Shown: piece after piece, positions 46,401 through 56,101 of the stretch
Numbering within the stretch: position 1 is the first letter of the stretch
Layout of the letters: every line of letters starts with the position of its first letter
DNA from: Euglena gracilis
Taxonomy: Eukaryota; Euglenida; Euglenophyceae; Euglenales
NCBI GenBank assembly: GCA_039621445.1
Contig: CP154954.1
Location: 65,740,891 to 65,804,890 of the forward strand
DNA length: 64,000 bases
Reading direction: 5' to 3'
Program-made: the position numbers and the translations under genes
Notes under the pieces: generated by a model
The model's input: the letters and a program-made list of their open reading frames with translations, nothing else
Told to the model about the DNA's origin: nothing
Databases searched by the model: none

Positions 46401-46996
46401 AGCGCGGCAGGCCTGCGACTTAGCCGTTTTGGGGGGGAGGGTCAACCCCCCACCTGCCGCATCGGGGGGGGGGTCGACCCCCTCACCAGGCCTTCTCATA
46501 CAGCCCTGCCCCAGCTTGGAGGGCTGGGTGCTGACGTTGTGTTTGGTCCACACCAACCGCTGCGATTTGTTTCTCTCGTTCTCATTCGCCGGCCGAGAGC
46601 TGTCAGTAGGCCTTGGAGGGCAAAGACAGCCCTCCAGCCCAAAAGACGGAAACACATGAATGCCTCTCTGTGCCGCATCCCACCAGAGGAAACCCTTTTG
46701 CCTCTTAAAATGGACTGCAACACATCCCGGGCAATTTTTTCGACGAAAACGTGCCAGACACCTTTCCTTGCCAGGATTTCTGGACCGTTTGGGGGAGTGG
46801 GTGGATCAGTGGATAAAATGAAATCCCTCAGTGTGTCCAAAAGCAAAATGACGCTCCAAAAAAACTTGGTTTACTCCTTGGACAAGGGGGAGTGGAGTGG
46901 CTGCTGTTGTTATTTCCTTCTGTGACATCATATCTGCTCTTACAACAACCTCGCAAGCAGGTGTCATGTGACAAGCTGGGTGGTGCAGGGGTGTAC

Positions 46997-47096
46997 AGGG
47001 GAGGGTGCACCACAGCGCGTGCGTGTGTGTGTTGTGTGTTGTGTGTGTGTGTGTGTTGTGTGCGTGTGTCCGTGTGTGTTTTTTTTGTGTGCGTGT

Positions 47097-47127
<31 letters not shown>
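46997..47127. repeat. (GT)n-rich microsatellite
   Basis: Imperfect GT dinucleotides; long frames on both strands here are artefacts. Confidence 0.9.
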
Positions 47128-47267
47128 AAATGAGTGACGAAACGTCACGATGCCCCGCTTGAGGAATTCGGCCAAAAGCAACATGCTTCGGGTAGCCTTG
47201 CCGTTCCACCTCGCCTCGGCTTCTTTGGCCAGCATTCTACCAAAGCCACGCAGTGCCCTGCCCGCGG

Positions 47268-47339
47268 GACATGTACCGCTGCGTGCAGCTGAACATCGGC
47301 GGGGAGGCCGGGCAGCGGCAGTCTTGCGTGCGGGAGTTG
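47268..47339 (+). CDS. Exon: cyclase linker, part 1
   Basis: The frame of base 47268 reads DMYRCVQLNIGGEAGQRQSC then VREL. It resembles the helical linker that follows a HAMP-like start (D-M..V..L.I....S.VREL) and would continue smoothly into the SLMMESF island. Neither end has a clear canonical site: TGC CCT GCC CGC precedes it and GGCGGGCC follows it. Confidence 0.45.
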
Positions 47340-47430
47340 GGCGGGCCCGTCTCGAAATGTGTTCCACCGCGGCTGGTTCTGAGGTTTCCGCCAACCCTCC
47401 ACAGGCACCCCAGGGGGGTCCGGGGCTGAG

Positions 47431-47490
47431 CCTAATGATGGAGTCGTTTGCTAAGATGAAGGTGATGCTGGAGACAGTGGCCAGGAAACG
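47431..47490 (+). CDS. Exon: cyclase linker, part 2
   Basis: After GGGGCTGAG the frame reads LMMESFAKMKVMLETVARK, an amphipathic helix with the M..SF..M..L spacing common in linkers before class III cyclase domains. Possible donors: GACA/GTGGCC. A better join to the previous exon is obtained if AGC (Ser) is retained, which would leave no AG border. Confidence 0.5.
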
Positions 47491-47677
47491 CCCTCCTATT
47501 CCCCTTTTTTTTTGATAGGTTCTCTTTGTGGTTCCCCGCATTCCCGGCCTTTCTTGCACCCATTCGCCCTCCCTCCTCTTCGCATCCGCCCTATTCTCAA
47601 AACCACAACTACCATCCCATGCGTCTCGGGTTACTAAAAGCAAAGTTCCCTCAGAAGCGATGGCAATCTGCCTGCGT

Positions 47678-47703
47678 TGTTGCTGTTGTTGTTGTTGTTG
47701 TTT
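47678..47703. repeat. (GTT)n microsatellite
   Basis: TGTTGCTGTTGTTGTTGTTG in the intron before the catalytic exons; it gives a poly-Gln run on the minus strand that is not a gene. Confidence 0.9.
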
Positions 47704-48073
47704 GTGGCAATGGGCGTGAGCCATGTGTCGGAGTCAGCCGGCGTTGCCTGTGTGTTGGCGCGCTTTCTACCGGTGGAGGTACTCCAACCATATCCAGGCA
47801 TCAACCCTCACAGCAGAAAATCACGGGGAATGCAATAGTAATCATGAGCTGCGCAATTCCACTGCGATTTCCCCAATTCCAATACCAATTTCTGTGATTC
47901 AGATCGCGATTTCTGCGATTCTGATCGGGATTTCTGCGATTATGATCGCGATGTGCACGATTCTGATCGCGACATCCAAGGTTCAGATCACCATATTTGC
48001 AGATCTGATGTGCTCCTGGGCTGTCCGGCACTGGCTTGTTGGGTGGTTGGGTAGGGCCTGCCCCCGCCTCCAG

Positions 48074-48181
48074 CAGGGCACGCCAGTGGCGCTGTCGATG
48101 GTCCCCACGTCCGCCACGGTGTTCTTCCTGGACGTTGAGGACTTCACGCACCTCACCGAGACCCTCGGGGCGGCACAGCTA
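48074..48181 (+). CDS. Exon: cyclase catalytic domain, first strand and helix
   Basis: A good acceptor (CGCCTCCAG) precedes the frame QGTPVALSMVPTSATVFFLD then VEDFTHLTETLGAAQ, with donor GCT/AGTACT or one base later at a GT. FFLDVEDFT is the first metal-binding strand of class III cyclases (the first Asp binds Mg2+), followed by the usual LTE helix. This is the start of the catalytic core. Confidence 0.85.
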
Positions 48182-48648
48182 GTACTGCACAGGTGGCGTT
48201 TTGATCCAACTCCACGACGCCATCAAGCGCAGTCGGGCAAGAAACCGTGCACCATTGGGTGTGCCCGAATATACGGGCATTTGCTTGAAGGGATCGCCCA
48301 GTTTGACCCATAGAAGGCTCCTTTTGGAAAAAAAAACATTAATTGGTAGGATTCATTTTGACTTCTCAGTGCCTTTTTTTTGACTTTTGAAAACCAGTCC
48401 CCCAAAGTTAAAAAAAAACTGGTGCCAACTTCTATATTTTTTCCCAGTCAGGTTGCTGCCTCAATTTGAGGTAGAGTGAGACCAGGGGATAAGAATGTCC
48501 TTATTTCGTTTCTCCCCATCGGCGTTTTTCCACCACATGTCTTCCTTTCGGAAACAGAAATCCGTTATCTTTTGAAAATTTAGTTATGTTGCGCACTTGC
48601 TCACACACGAAATCCGTTATCTTTTTAAATTAGTATGTTGCTCACTTG

Positions 48649-48650
<2 letters not shown>

Positions 48651-48713
<63 letters not shown>

Positions 48714-48964
48714 CCACTCACGCATGCATGCACGCACACACGCACGCGCACACGCACGCACACAACACGCGCACGCACACAACACACGCACACAACACGC
48801 GCACGCACACAACACACACACACACACACACACACAACACACACACACACACACACACAACACACACACTCACAACACACACACTCACACAACACACACA
48901 CACACACACACCACACACACACACAACACACACCACACACACAATACACACACACACAAACACA

Positions 48965-48999
<35 letters not shown>

Positions 49000-49222
49000 C
49001 AACACACACACAACGCACGCTCACAACACATGCACACAACACACACACAACGCACACAACACGCACACACACAACACACGAACACAACACACACACACAA
49101 CACACACACACACACACAACGCACACACGCACACAACACACACCCACAACACACGCACACAACACACGAGCACAAGACACACACACAACACACACAAACA
49201 CACACACACACACACACAGACA
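48651..49222. repeat. Long (CA)n-derived block
   Basis: About 570 bp: 70 bp of pure CA, then ACACGCACGC and CACAACACAC variants. The apparent 180-270 codon frames on both strands are His/Thr and Cys/Val repeats. It lies inside the first intron of the catalytic domain. Confidence 0.95.
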
Positions 49223-49274
49223 AACCCCGCCGGCTCGCTATTTTTTTTTATTCGCACCGCACCCTGGCGGCAAG

Positions 49275-49346
49275 CATCGGTGTGTTCTTCGAGGAGCTGT
49301 CCACCATCGTCGTGCGGCGCTCCGGGGTGATCGACAAGTACATCGG
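49275..49346 (+). CDS. Exon: cyclase catalytic domain, second segment
   Basis: The frame reads IGVFFEELSTIVVRRSGVID then KYIG. The FF.ELS.IV...G.IDKYIG pattern is highly typical of class III cyclases; Lys is the adenine-specifying residue. The next residue should be the second metal-binding Asp, which is supplied by the next island (GDCLMAFWN), so this exon should end at ATCGG, where the genome reads GGCCCGG and no GT is present. Upstream RTLAAS may also be coding. Confidence 0.8.
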
Positions 49347-49512
49347 GGCCCGGGGCCGGGGAAGGCACGCTGTGCCAGCAACCTCCAACCTGCTCGATGA
49401 AGCTCAGCGTGCACATGAGCGTCATCCCCCCCCAGAGGGAAGTGCCCCCGTGATGTAGCCATGTAGGCTGGGACTGGCGTGGCTGAGTCACTGTTGAAGT
49501 GGCAGGAAATAG

Positions 49513-49752
49513 TAACCCCCCCCCTAATAGAAGCACGGGGCCGCTACAAGCGCAGGGTCCAAATAAAAGCGCACCCCCCCCCGCCGCCGAAGGCGGCGGT
49601 CCGCTACAAGCGTACCCCCCCATTTGGATGGGATTTCTCAAGGAAATCAACAAAAACCGCGCAGGTAGGGTCCAAATAGAAGCGCACCCCCCGCTGCCGG
49701 AGGCGGCGGTCCCCTATAAGCGCACCAGTGCTTCTATTAGGGGGGGCGGTTA
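49513..49752. mobile_element. CTAATAGAAGCAC inverted-repeat element
   Basis: Ends TAACCCCCCCCCTAATAGAA and CTATTAGGGGGGGCGGTTA with AGCAC/GTGCT continuing the inverted repeat, flanked by or beginning with TA. The body repeats ACAAGCGCA and GCCGCCGAAGGCGGCGG words. It lies 100 bp before the next catalytic exon. Open frames across it are repeat artefacts. Confidence 0.75.
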
Positions 49753-49851
49753 TGCTCGAAAGCCCCCGCCTGTTTGCGGGTCCCCTCCGGCTGTCTGACC
49801 TTCCTGGGCTGTTGGCCGAAGCACCACCCGAAGCCTCCCCCGCCCCGCCAG

Positions 49852-49959
49852 CGACTGCCTGATGGCGTTCTGGAACACGCCGTCGCCCGTGGAGGACCAC
49901 GAGTACGCCGCGTGCCGCGCCGCCCTAGAGTGCGCCGACTGGATGGCGCACGGCCAGAA
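49852..49959 (+). CDS. Exon: cyclase catalytic domain, third segment
   Basis: After GCCCCGCCAG the frame reads DCLMAFWNTPSPVEDHEYAA then CRAALECADWMAHGQ, donor AGAA/GTCGCC. D-x-L-M-A-F-W-N is the second metal-binding site and ...EDHEYAACRAAL the following helix, both classic for class III cyclases. The first base (C) completes the Gly codon of the previous exon. Confidence 0.85.
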
Positions 49960-50001
49960 GTCGCCCATCCGTCCGGGTGGATGTGTTTGCTGCTCACAAA
50001 C

Positions 50002-50432
50002 CAGGCTTTTGCTTAAGGGATTGCAGTACCCCCCCGGGGGGGGGCTGGACTGCAGCTAGTCCAAATTTGGCTAGTGGAAATTCTAGCAGACCCCGGGGAG
50101 GGGGGTCTAGCAGGGCTAGCTAGTGGAAAAAAATTTTTTTCAGTGACCGGCGGGACCACAAAAATGGCCAAAAATGCCCGTTTTTTGGCCATTTTTGGGA
50201 ATTTTTGCAACGAAGTCAACCAAAGCCTATTAAAAACCTCATTTCCACCTCGGCGCGCAGCGCCGGAGGAAATTTTTTTTTCCAGTTGGGGGGACCCCCG
50301 GACCCCCCCCCCTAAGGGAGGGGTGGTCTAGCTAGTCCATTTTTTCCACTCTTCCCAGTGTCTAGTCAGTCTCGTTCCAGTGTCTAGCCGATTGGCTAGC
50401 CAGTACCCCTCCCCCCCTTAAGCAAAAGCCTG
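50002..50432. mobile_element. hAT-like MITE, TTGCTTAAG family (copy 2)
   Basis: Inverted ends CAGGCTTTTGCTTAAGG and CTTAAGCAAAAGCCTG, perfect 8-bp duplication TCACAAAC at 49994-50001 and 50433-50440. The 431-bp body is closely similar to copy 1 at 41546. It begins 42 bp after a catalytic exon. Confidence 0.95.
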
Positions 50433-50726
50433 TCACAAACCAACCCCCCTCCCCCCTCCCAGGAAGTTGTCACCTGTGGTGGCCACTACTTCTTGTTCTC
50501 GAGTGCTAGAATCAGAAGTTCTAGCACTCTAGAATCACATCTTGGGTGGTGCCCATAGCTGCTGACTTCTTATGATGGAAAGTCCAACCCAGTACCTCCC
50601 GGGAAGTTGGCCAGGGCTTCTGCTCACTAACTTGTCAGGTGGCATCTCCCTGGGCAAGTATGAGTGCTTTGTATCGTGTAACAGAAGTTCGTTCTGAGGC
50701 CACATCCACATGCACATGTCTCACAG

Positions 50727-50824
50727 GAAGGATTGGACTCGAAAGCGGGCCGGTCCACGCCGGCATCTTCGGATCTCGCCACCGCATGAATTACACCGTG
50801 GTGGGGGACGTGGTGAACGTTGCA
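50727..50824 (+). CDS. Exon: cyclase catalytic domain, fourth segment
   Basis: After GTCTCACAG the frame reads RIGLESGPVHAGIFGSRHRM then NYTVVGDVVNVA, donor GCA/GTCAGG. GLESGPV.AG.FGS..RM.YTVVGD.VN is the signature of a class III cyclase: the Asn of VVN contacts the ribose or transition state, and Thr of YTV sits at the position that pairs with Lys for adenine recognition. A short preceding segment (about 15-20 residues) was not found between 49959 and here. Confidence 0.9.
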
Positions 50825-51778
50825 GTCAGGCTGCCATCAACAACCTTCGTTCATTCATTTTATATCAAACGGAATGAATCAAACCTGTCCGCGATTCTGC
50901 CACTTTTTTCGCCAGTTGTTCGCTTTTAAGGCTTACGGGTTCCCATATATTTTGACGCCGATTTCCCCCAGTTTTGTGTTTCACTGAAAGTGATTGTGTT
51001 TCATAACGTACAAACAAAACATAAGAACCGTAGCAATTTTAAAATGGGTCAGCTGAGGTGCTCTTTTTGACCATTGCAACAGTGATCATTCCAGCTTGCT
51101 TCTGCTGGGCAGGCTGGACCTTCAGACTTGTGAAGTGACTTGTTGCAGGAAGGCCAGCGAAATGGCTGGGTGATAGGCCCCCAGGGCCCTGTTGACCAGA
51201 GATGATCAATCCGTGCAACCAATGCCATGGCGAAGCCTGGATGCAGCGACCCAGCTTGTTTTTTTTTATTTAATTTGCTCCACTCGACTGAGGTCCGACT
51301 GTTCAGCTCGTGCGGTTTTCATTATTTTGCTGCGGTTAGGTACTTGCGAGCTTCAACGCTAAACCACCCGGAAGGCAGTCACCAGTGTTGTTATTGTCGT
51401 CGTAAATGGCAATTTGGAGAATGCCTCGCCCAGAGTTCTGTGCACCAACAAAGGCCAAAACAACTTATTTTTGAAATTCATACGTAAAAATTATGAATGG
51501 CGTATTTGAAAATTTTCAAATACGTAATTCTCCTGGAGTCTTGTCAAGTTCCCTAAATTTTGGGGGTCTAACTAAAAGCCGTATGTGGCGTGTTATGGTT
51601 TTCCGCACACAAAAAAATAGAAATTTGTGCAACCACAAAGACGAATTTTGCTTTCGGTTCTGGACCAGAGGTTTTTTGGGGGGTTATTTATTTATTTTTT
51701 AGTAGTTTTTTTGGGCCCCTGGGGGGGGGGAAGGGTGGGTGGGTCCGGCCGAGCCCCCCCCCCCCCGGGCGGGTTACG

Positions 51779-52012
51779 GTAGGAGGATGCTCAAGCTCGA
51801 GCGCTCAAGCTTGAGCATCCTTGAGCGTTTTTAAGCCCCCTCGAGGGGGGGGCTTAGCGAGCATCCTTGAGCATGCTCAAGGATGCTCATGAGCATCCTC
51901 GAACGACCTCCGACGATACTCGAGGATGCTCATGAGCATCCTGGAGCGGCACTCGAGGATGCTCATGAGCATCCTTGAGCGACCTTGAGCGGTGTCTCGA
52001 GCATCCTCCTAC
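51779..52012. mobile_element. Fold-back element GTAGGAGGATGCTC (copy 1)
   Basis: Begins GTAGGAGGATGCTC and ends GAGCATCCTCCTAC, with the interior made of GGATGCTCATGAGCATCC palindromes. 234 bp. Copy 2 lies at 52816-52943. Confidence 0.85.
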
Positions 52013-52039
52013 TGTCATGCTTGCACGTATCACAGGACC

Positions 52040-52530
52040 ACAAAAAACCACATGTCCCCCAAAACGACTTGGAAACACAAGGAATTTTGTTATTTTGGGG
52101 CCCTCGAACAGCAACAAAAGGGATTTGCCCCCCAAAACGACTTGGAAATACAAGGGATTTGCCCCCCAAAACGACTTGGAAACACAAGCGATTTGCCCCC
52201 CAAAACGATTTGGAAGCACAAGGGATTTTGTTATTTTGGGGCCCTCGAGCAGTTGAGCAACAGAAGGGATTTGCCCCCCAAAACAATTTGGAAACCCAAG
52301 GGATTTACCCCCCGAAAGCGACTTGGAAACACAAGGGATTTGTCCCCCAAAACGATTTGGAAACACAAGAGAATTACCCCCTAAAAGGACTTGTAAACAC
52401 AAGGGATTTGTCCCCCAAAACAATTTGGAAACACAAGGGAATTACCCCCTAAAACGACTTGGAAACTCAAGGAATTTGTCCCCCAAAACGATTTGGAAAC
52501 ACAAGGGATTTTGTTATTTTGGGGCCCTCG
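52040..52530. repeat. 33-bp minisatellite
   Basis: Units of CCCCCAAAACGACTTGGAAA plus CACAAGGGATTTG, with two inserted pieces of TTATTTTGGGGCCCTCGA type (near 52089, 52228 and 52518). The period is a multiple of three, so both strands show long repetitive frames that are not genes. Confidence 0.95.
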
Positions 52531-52815
52531 AGCAGTTGAGCAACAATTCGTCCGGAAAACATGTTTTGGTTCCCAACGAGCCCCATCACGCTCAATGTAG
52601 CAGACCCTTACTGTCAATGTGCAATCCTCTGCACCACCGCCATGATTGCCCTCACAATACACTTCTGTACCCCACACAGAGGCACAGCCAAAGGCTGTCA
52701 AACGACGCACAATGAGCTTCATCTGCGCATTTCCTTTGCGTGCCTTTCTAGTGCACATCCCACCAGCAATCTGAACCTTCCTCCATTCGGCCCCGTGATA
52801 CATGTTTCCACGACA

Positions 52816-52943
52816 GTAGGAGGATGCTCATGAGCATCCTTGAGTGACCTCGAACGACCTCTGACGACACTCAAGCATGCTCATGAGCATCCTCGAGCAT
52901 GCTCGAGGATTCTCATGAGCTATGCTCATGAGCATCCTCCTAC
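52816..52943. mobile_element. Fold-back element GTAGGAGGATGCTC (copy 2)
   Basis: Same 14-bp ends as copy 1, 128 bp, interior again GGATGCTCATGAGCATCC-type. The facing flanks of the two copies, CTACTGTC (right of copy 1) and GACAGTAG (left of copy 2), are inverted. Confidence 0.85.
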
Positions 52944-53716
52944 GGAGCATCTTCCTAGCGTAACCCCCCCCGGGGGGGTTCCCCAGGGGGAGCTGCACTT
53001 TTCGGTGCTGAAATTTTTTTAAAAGGTGCTATTTTTTTTTAGCATTTTCGCGGTTTTTGGCCATTTTTGGGGTCGGACCACTGCCCCAACTGCAGGCGAC
53101 AGCGGACGTGGGTAGGCCCTCCAGATCAGGGTTTTTTTTAAAGACCAGGGGGGATCCCCCCCCTACCCACCCCCTGGAGAGGGGCTTGGAACAGACCGTT
53201 TTATGACCATGTTGTGGCGGTACCGCTCCAAGGGGAGTTGTCTCATAAACTGCATTTGAGCAGATTTGGAACATAGAGTCAACTGCGGGCTCAGGAAACT
53301 GCTGATGTGCACTGGAGCCACTGACTGACTGAGGGCACCACCACACAATGTGTGCAAACTTTTCTCCCGCCCCCTTCACTTATCGTAGGCACCCTCTACA
53401 AAATCCACTAGATCCAACACTAGCTTTCAGGACTTCACCAAAAAGAGTTTCGGCTGCTGGCTCCCAAACGCCTCAGCAGTTCCATCCCGACACAGAGATG
53501 CGCATTTTCACACTTCAAACAAAGGTTGCAGGAACTGGTGCACTACACCCGAACTTCGGGGGCACCTCCGACACCTGCATCCACTCCCACCCCTCCATCA
53601 CTCCCTTCACACCCAGCGCGCACCGGTCCAGACCTCCGGCAACGCCCAACCCCGCCCGGAAATTCGGGGATGAGCCCCCGCCGAACCGATTGCTGTTGGC
53701 GGCCTGGGGCCCCGAG

Positions 53717-53792
53717 CCGGCTCGAGGGGCTGAACAAGGAGCACCGCACGCGCATCCTCATCGGCCCCCAGCTGTACGCCGCGGTGGCCAGC
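53717..53792 (+). CDS. Exon: cyclase catalytic domain, fifth segment
   Basis: The frame reads RLEGLNKEHRTRILIGPQLY then AAVASAERE. RLEGLNK...ILIGPQLY is the segment directly after VVNVA/S in class III cyclases. The Arg here or at the preceding junction is the catalytic Arg. The splice is ambiguous: after CCCGAG only C is left of the Ser/Ala codon, so canonical borders do not restore frame with the previous donor. Donor candidates are GGGA/GTCAGC or GCG/GTGGCC. Confidence 0.75.
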
Positions 53793-53931
53793 GCAGAACG
53801 GGAGTCAGCCAACCCCCCCCCACCACCTCCTGTATTTCCGTGTTTCCGGGAACAAGAGTTCTCGACCCCAAAAAAACTTAGCGCCTTGTGCCAGGTGGAA
53901 ATCTGTGAAAAATGCTGTGGTGGGTGGGGGG

Positions 53932-54273
53932 CAGGGGTTTTTTTTTAGTCTTGGACCCCCTCCCCCGGGGAATTTTTGCATTTTTGGCCAATTTTTGCCC
54001 AAAAAGTGCCCAAAATGGCACTTTTGGTCGCTTTGGGGGGTCAAAATTTTTCGGTCACCCTGACCGCGCCACTGTTTAGGTGGGGGGGTGTCCCCCCCCC
54101 CCCCCCCCCCTCCTGGCCCGCAGGGGGTGGGGTCCGGACCCCCCCCCTCCTCTCCTTATATCGAACCCTGGGCGCGGGACCCCCCCCCTCCCGGGGGGCC
54201 CCACCCCAGGGGGTGGGTGGGTTGGTGCCGACCCCCTCCCCCTCTCCCCCCCCCGGTCTTAAAAAAACCCCTG
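53932..54273. mobile_element. hAT-like MITE, CAGGGG family
   Basis: Ends CAGGGGTTTTTTTTTAGTC and GGTCTTAAAAAAACCCCTG; perfect 8-bp duplication GTGGGGGG at 53924-53931 and 54274-54281 (low-complexity target, so less decisive). The body includes a GCATTTTTGGCCAATTTTTG segment and a CTTATATCGAACCCTGG word shared with 36640-36765. It ends 43 bp before the last catalytic exon. Confidence 0.85.
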
Positions 54274-54316
54274 GTGGGGGGTGGGGGGGGTGGGTCGACC
54301 ACCCCTTCCCCACCAG

Positions 54317-54400
54317 GCCTTCCCGTTCTGCCCTGGCGGTGGCCCAGCGGGTCGTGACCCGCTGCCTGGAACACGTGGTGCTGAAGGGCAAGGCCAGGCT
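54317..54400 (+). CDS. Exon: cyclase catalytic domain, C-terminal segment
   Basis: A good acceptor (TTCCCCACCAG) precedes the frame RPSRSALAVAQRVVTRCLEH then VVLKGKARL, donor GGCT/GTGCCT. The R.L..V.LKGKA pattern is the closing strand of a class III cyclase domain, normally followed by ...V.V.EV, expected in a further exon not identified. Confidence 0.75.
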
Positions 54401-55269
54401 GTGCCTCGGACCCGCAAGAACTGAGCAGGGGTTTTCCCGACGTCATCCCGAAACCGGGGTCAGGCAGGGCTGTTCGGGAAGGTTTGGGGGTTGGGGGAGT
54501 CAGACCCTCCTCCCCAAAATCGTGGTGGGGGGGCACCCCTCCCCCTCCTTCCCACGTTCCCAGGGGCGTCGATTTTTGGGTCAATTTTTTCTTTCGGTGT
54601 CGTCGGCATCTTCGGCGACGAAGGATTTATTCTCTTGTGAACTGTTATGCTTGCCCCCACCCAATCCCCTCCCATTCACTGTGGAACCGCACCAGTATAA
54701 ATTCTTTCGGCGCCGAAGTGATCACCAAAGGAAAATTTTGACCGAAAGGTCAGCGCTCCTGGAGAGACAGGGAGGGGTTCAGGGTTGGGGGTTCCAGGAA
54801 TCCCAGCTTTCGGGTTATCTGGATATGGTCAGATTGGCTTTCCCAATTTCATGTGTGGACAGAAAAAGCCACCCGCAAACAGATATAAGTGCAGGAATAG
54901 GTATGAGAGCTGGACAGCGAGGAAGGCTTTCTGTCAGAAGTCTTTTTCAGTGGCTATGATAATTATTTCCTCCTTTCCACTCTTTTTTTTGTGAGGACAC
55001 AGCGCCATCTTCAGCATTCTTCGCACCGGTTCAAGTCCGGCACTGGCATCAGCCTGCCGACGGCCGCCGAAATGAACGTATACGAGCTTCTCAATACGTT
55101 ACCTGTCGTCCTGACAGATTGTGTTCCACCAAGCCCAGCCTTCTGTTACAAGGGTTTTTTTTTCAGACAGAAATGCTTGTTTCCCTTGTGCAATCATGCT
55201 GGTCCGGTCAGAATTTCACCACTTAGCCAGGGTATTTCGTTTTTTTTTATGCAATTTCCCAGTGCCTTA
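54401..55269. other. Stretch after the last catalytic exon
   Basis: Mostly poly-C/G and unique sequence. A frame at about 54995-55110 reads FKSGTGISLPTAAEMN, which vaguely resembles a kinase G-box, but it is isolated and not called. Confidence 0.3.
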
Positions 55270-55653
55270 CCCCCCCCCCCTTGTCTAAGCACCCCCCCGG
55301 TACTTACCCATCTTTTTAAAGGTCATCGTCACGGGGAGGTTTATTTTGTGTGCATTTTTAAGGGAAATTTCTCAGAAATTTCGAAATTTCTGCAACTTCT
55401 GAGACTTGATTTGGTGAGGTATTTTTAATCTCTGCGTCCATATGTGTGTAAGTTCAACAGGTGACCTCCAAAATAAGGGGAATTTTTTCGCAGTCAAATT
55501 TTGCAGTCAAATGCGCCGGATTTTTTTTGCAGTCAAATTTTTCCCCCGTCTAAGCACCACCCCCCTGGTATTTACCCATATTTTGGCAAAATAAGCACCC
55601 CCCCCCCCTGGTTCTTACCCATCTTTTCCGGTGCTTAGACAAGGGGGGGGAGG
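55270..55653. mobile_element. TCTAAGCACC inverted-repeat element (copy 2)
   Basis: About 384 bp, nearly identical to the copy at 22879; ends poly-C TTGTCTAAGCACC and GGTGCTTAGACAAGGGGGGG, with TA at the left end and at 55654-55655. Confidence 0.85.
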
Positions 55654-55799
55654 TAATTAATTTCATCATCCCATTCACCCTGATTTACACAAACAAAAAA
55701 AAACTGCCAGATGTACCCAGGAAATGCCAACCGGTCTGTATTTTCCAACTTGTGAGGTGCCATATACCCCAGGGGTTGATATATGACCGATATACCTAT

Positions 55800-56101
55800 C
55801 AGGCTGTATTTTAGTCGGGTGCCGACCCCACCCCGGGGGGGGGGGTGCCTGCCTGGGCAGGCACCCCAAGGCACTCCAAATTCGACCCCCGGGGGGGGGG
55901 GGGGTAGGGCACACAGCCAAAAGTGCCCTAGCACAACCCCGGCGCCGAAGGCGCCGGGGAGCCAAAAATGGCCTATTTTCAAAGGAATGTGCCCGGGCAC
56001 AGGCCGAAATCCGACCCCCCGGGGGGGTAGTGCCTGCCTGGGCAGGCACTCACAGGCACTCCGGACCCCCCCTCCCCCCCGGGGTTGGTAAAAACAGCCT
56101 G
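55800..56101. mobile_element. hAT-like MITE, CAGGCTTGTGCTTA family (copy 3)
   Basis: Ends CAGGCTGTATTTTAGTCGG and GGTTGGTAAAAACAGCCTG, perfect 8-bp duplication ATACCTAT at 55792-55799 and 56102-56109. The 302-bp body has GGTGCC/GGCAGGCACC words and a GGCGCCGAAGGCGCC palindrome like copy 1. Confidence 0.95.

Larger units (their letters stand above)
39006..54400 (+). other. Putative receptor-type adenylate cyclase gene (mosaic of exons)
   Basis: At least fourteen exon islands on the + strand build a protein with an N-terminal sensor (39006-43961), a membrane helix with a HAMP-like start (45648), a linker (47268, 47431) and a class III cyclase domain (48074-54400). It would convert ATP to cAMP at the membrane in response to an external signal. 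The catalytic order is complete except for one short segment expected between 49959 and 50727. The Lys of DKYIG and the Thr of NYTVVGD occupy the two substrate-specifying positions, which points to adenylate rather than guanylate. The true first and last exons were not identified. Confidence 0.8.

Noticed and set aside
46828-47724. 298-codon minus-strand frame
   Set aside because: It runs through GT and GTT microsatellites and is antisense to two cyclase linker exons.
48597-49458. Frames of 230-270 codons with His/Thr repeats
   Set aside because: They are translations of a CA microsatellite; only the short part after 49275 is real cyclase exon.
52040-52530. CRISPR-like array
   Set aside because: Units are continuous, with no unique spacers; it is a 33-bp minisatellite in eukaryotic DNA.
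55015-55050. tRNA T-arm (CCGGTTCAAGTCCGG)
   Set aside because: The T-arm-like hairpin stands alone; no cloverleaf upstream.
54995-55110. Second kinase G-box (SGTGISLPTAAEMN)
   Set aside because: Isolated and short, with no neighbouring kinase motif; resemblance is too weak to call an exon.
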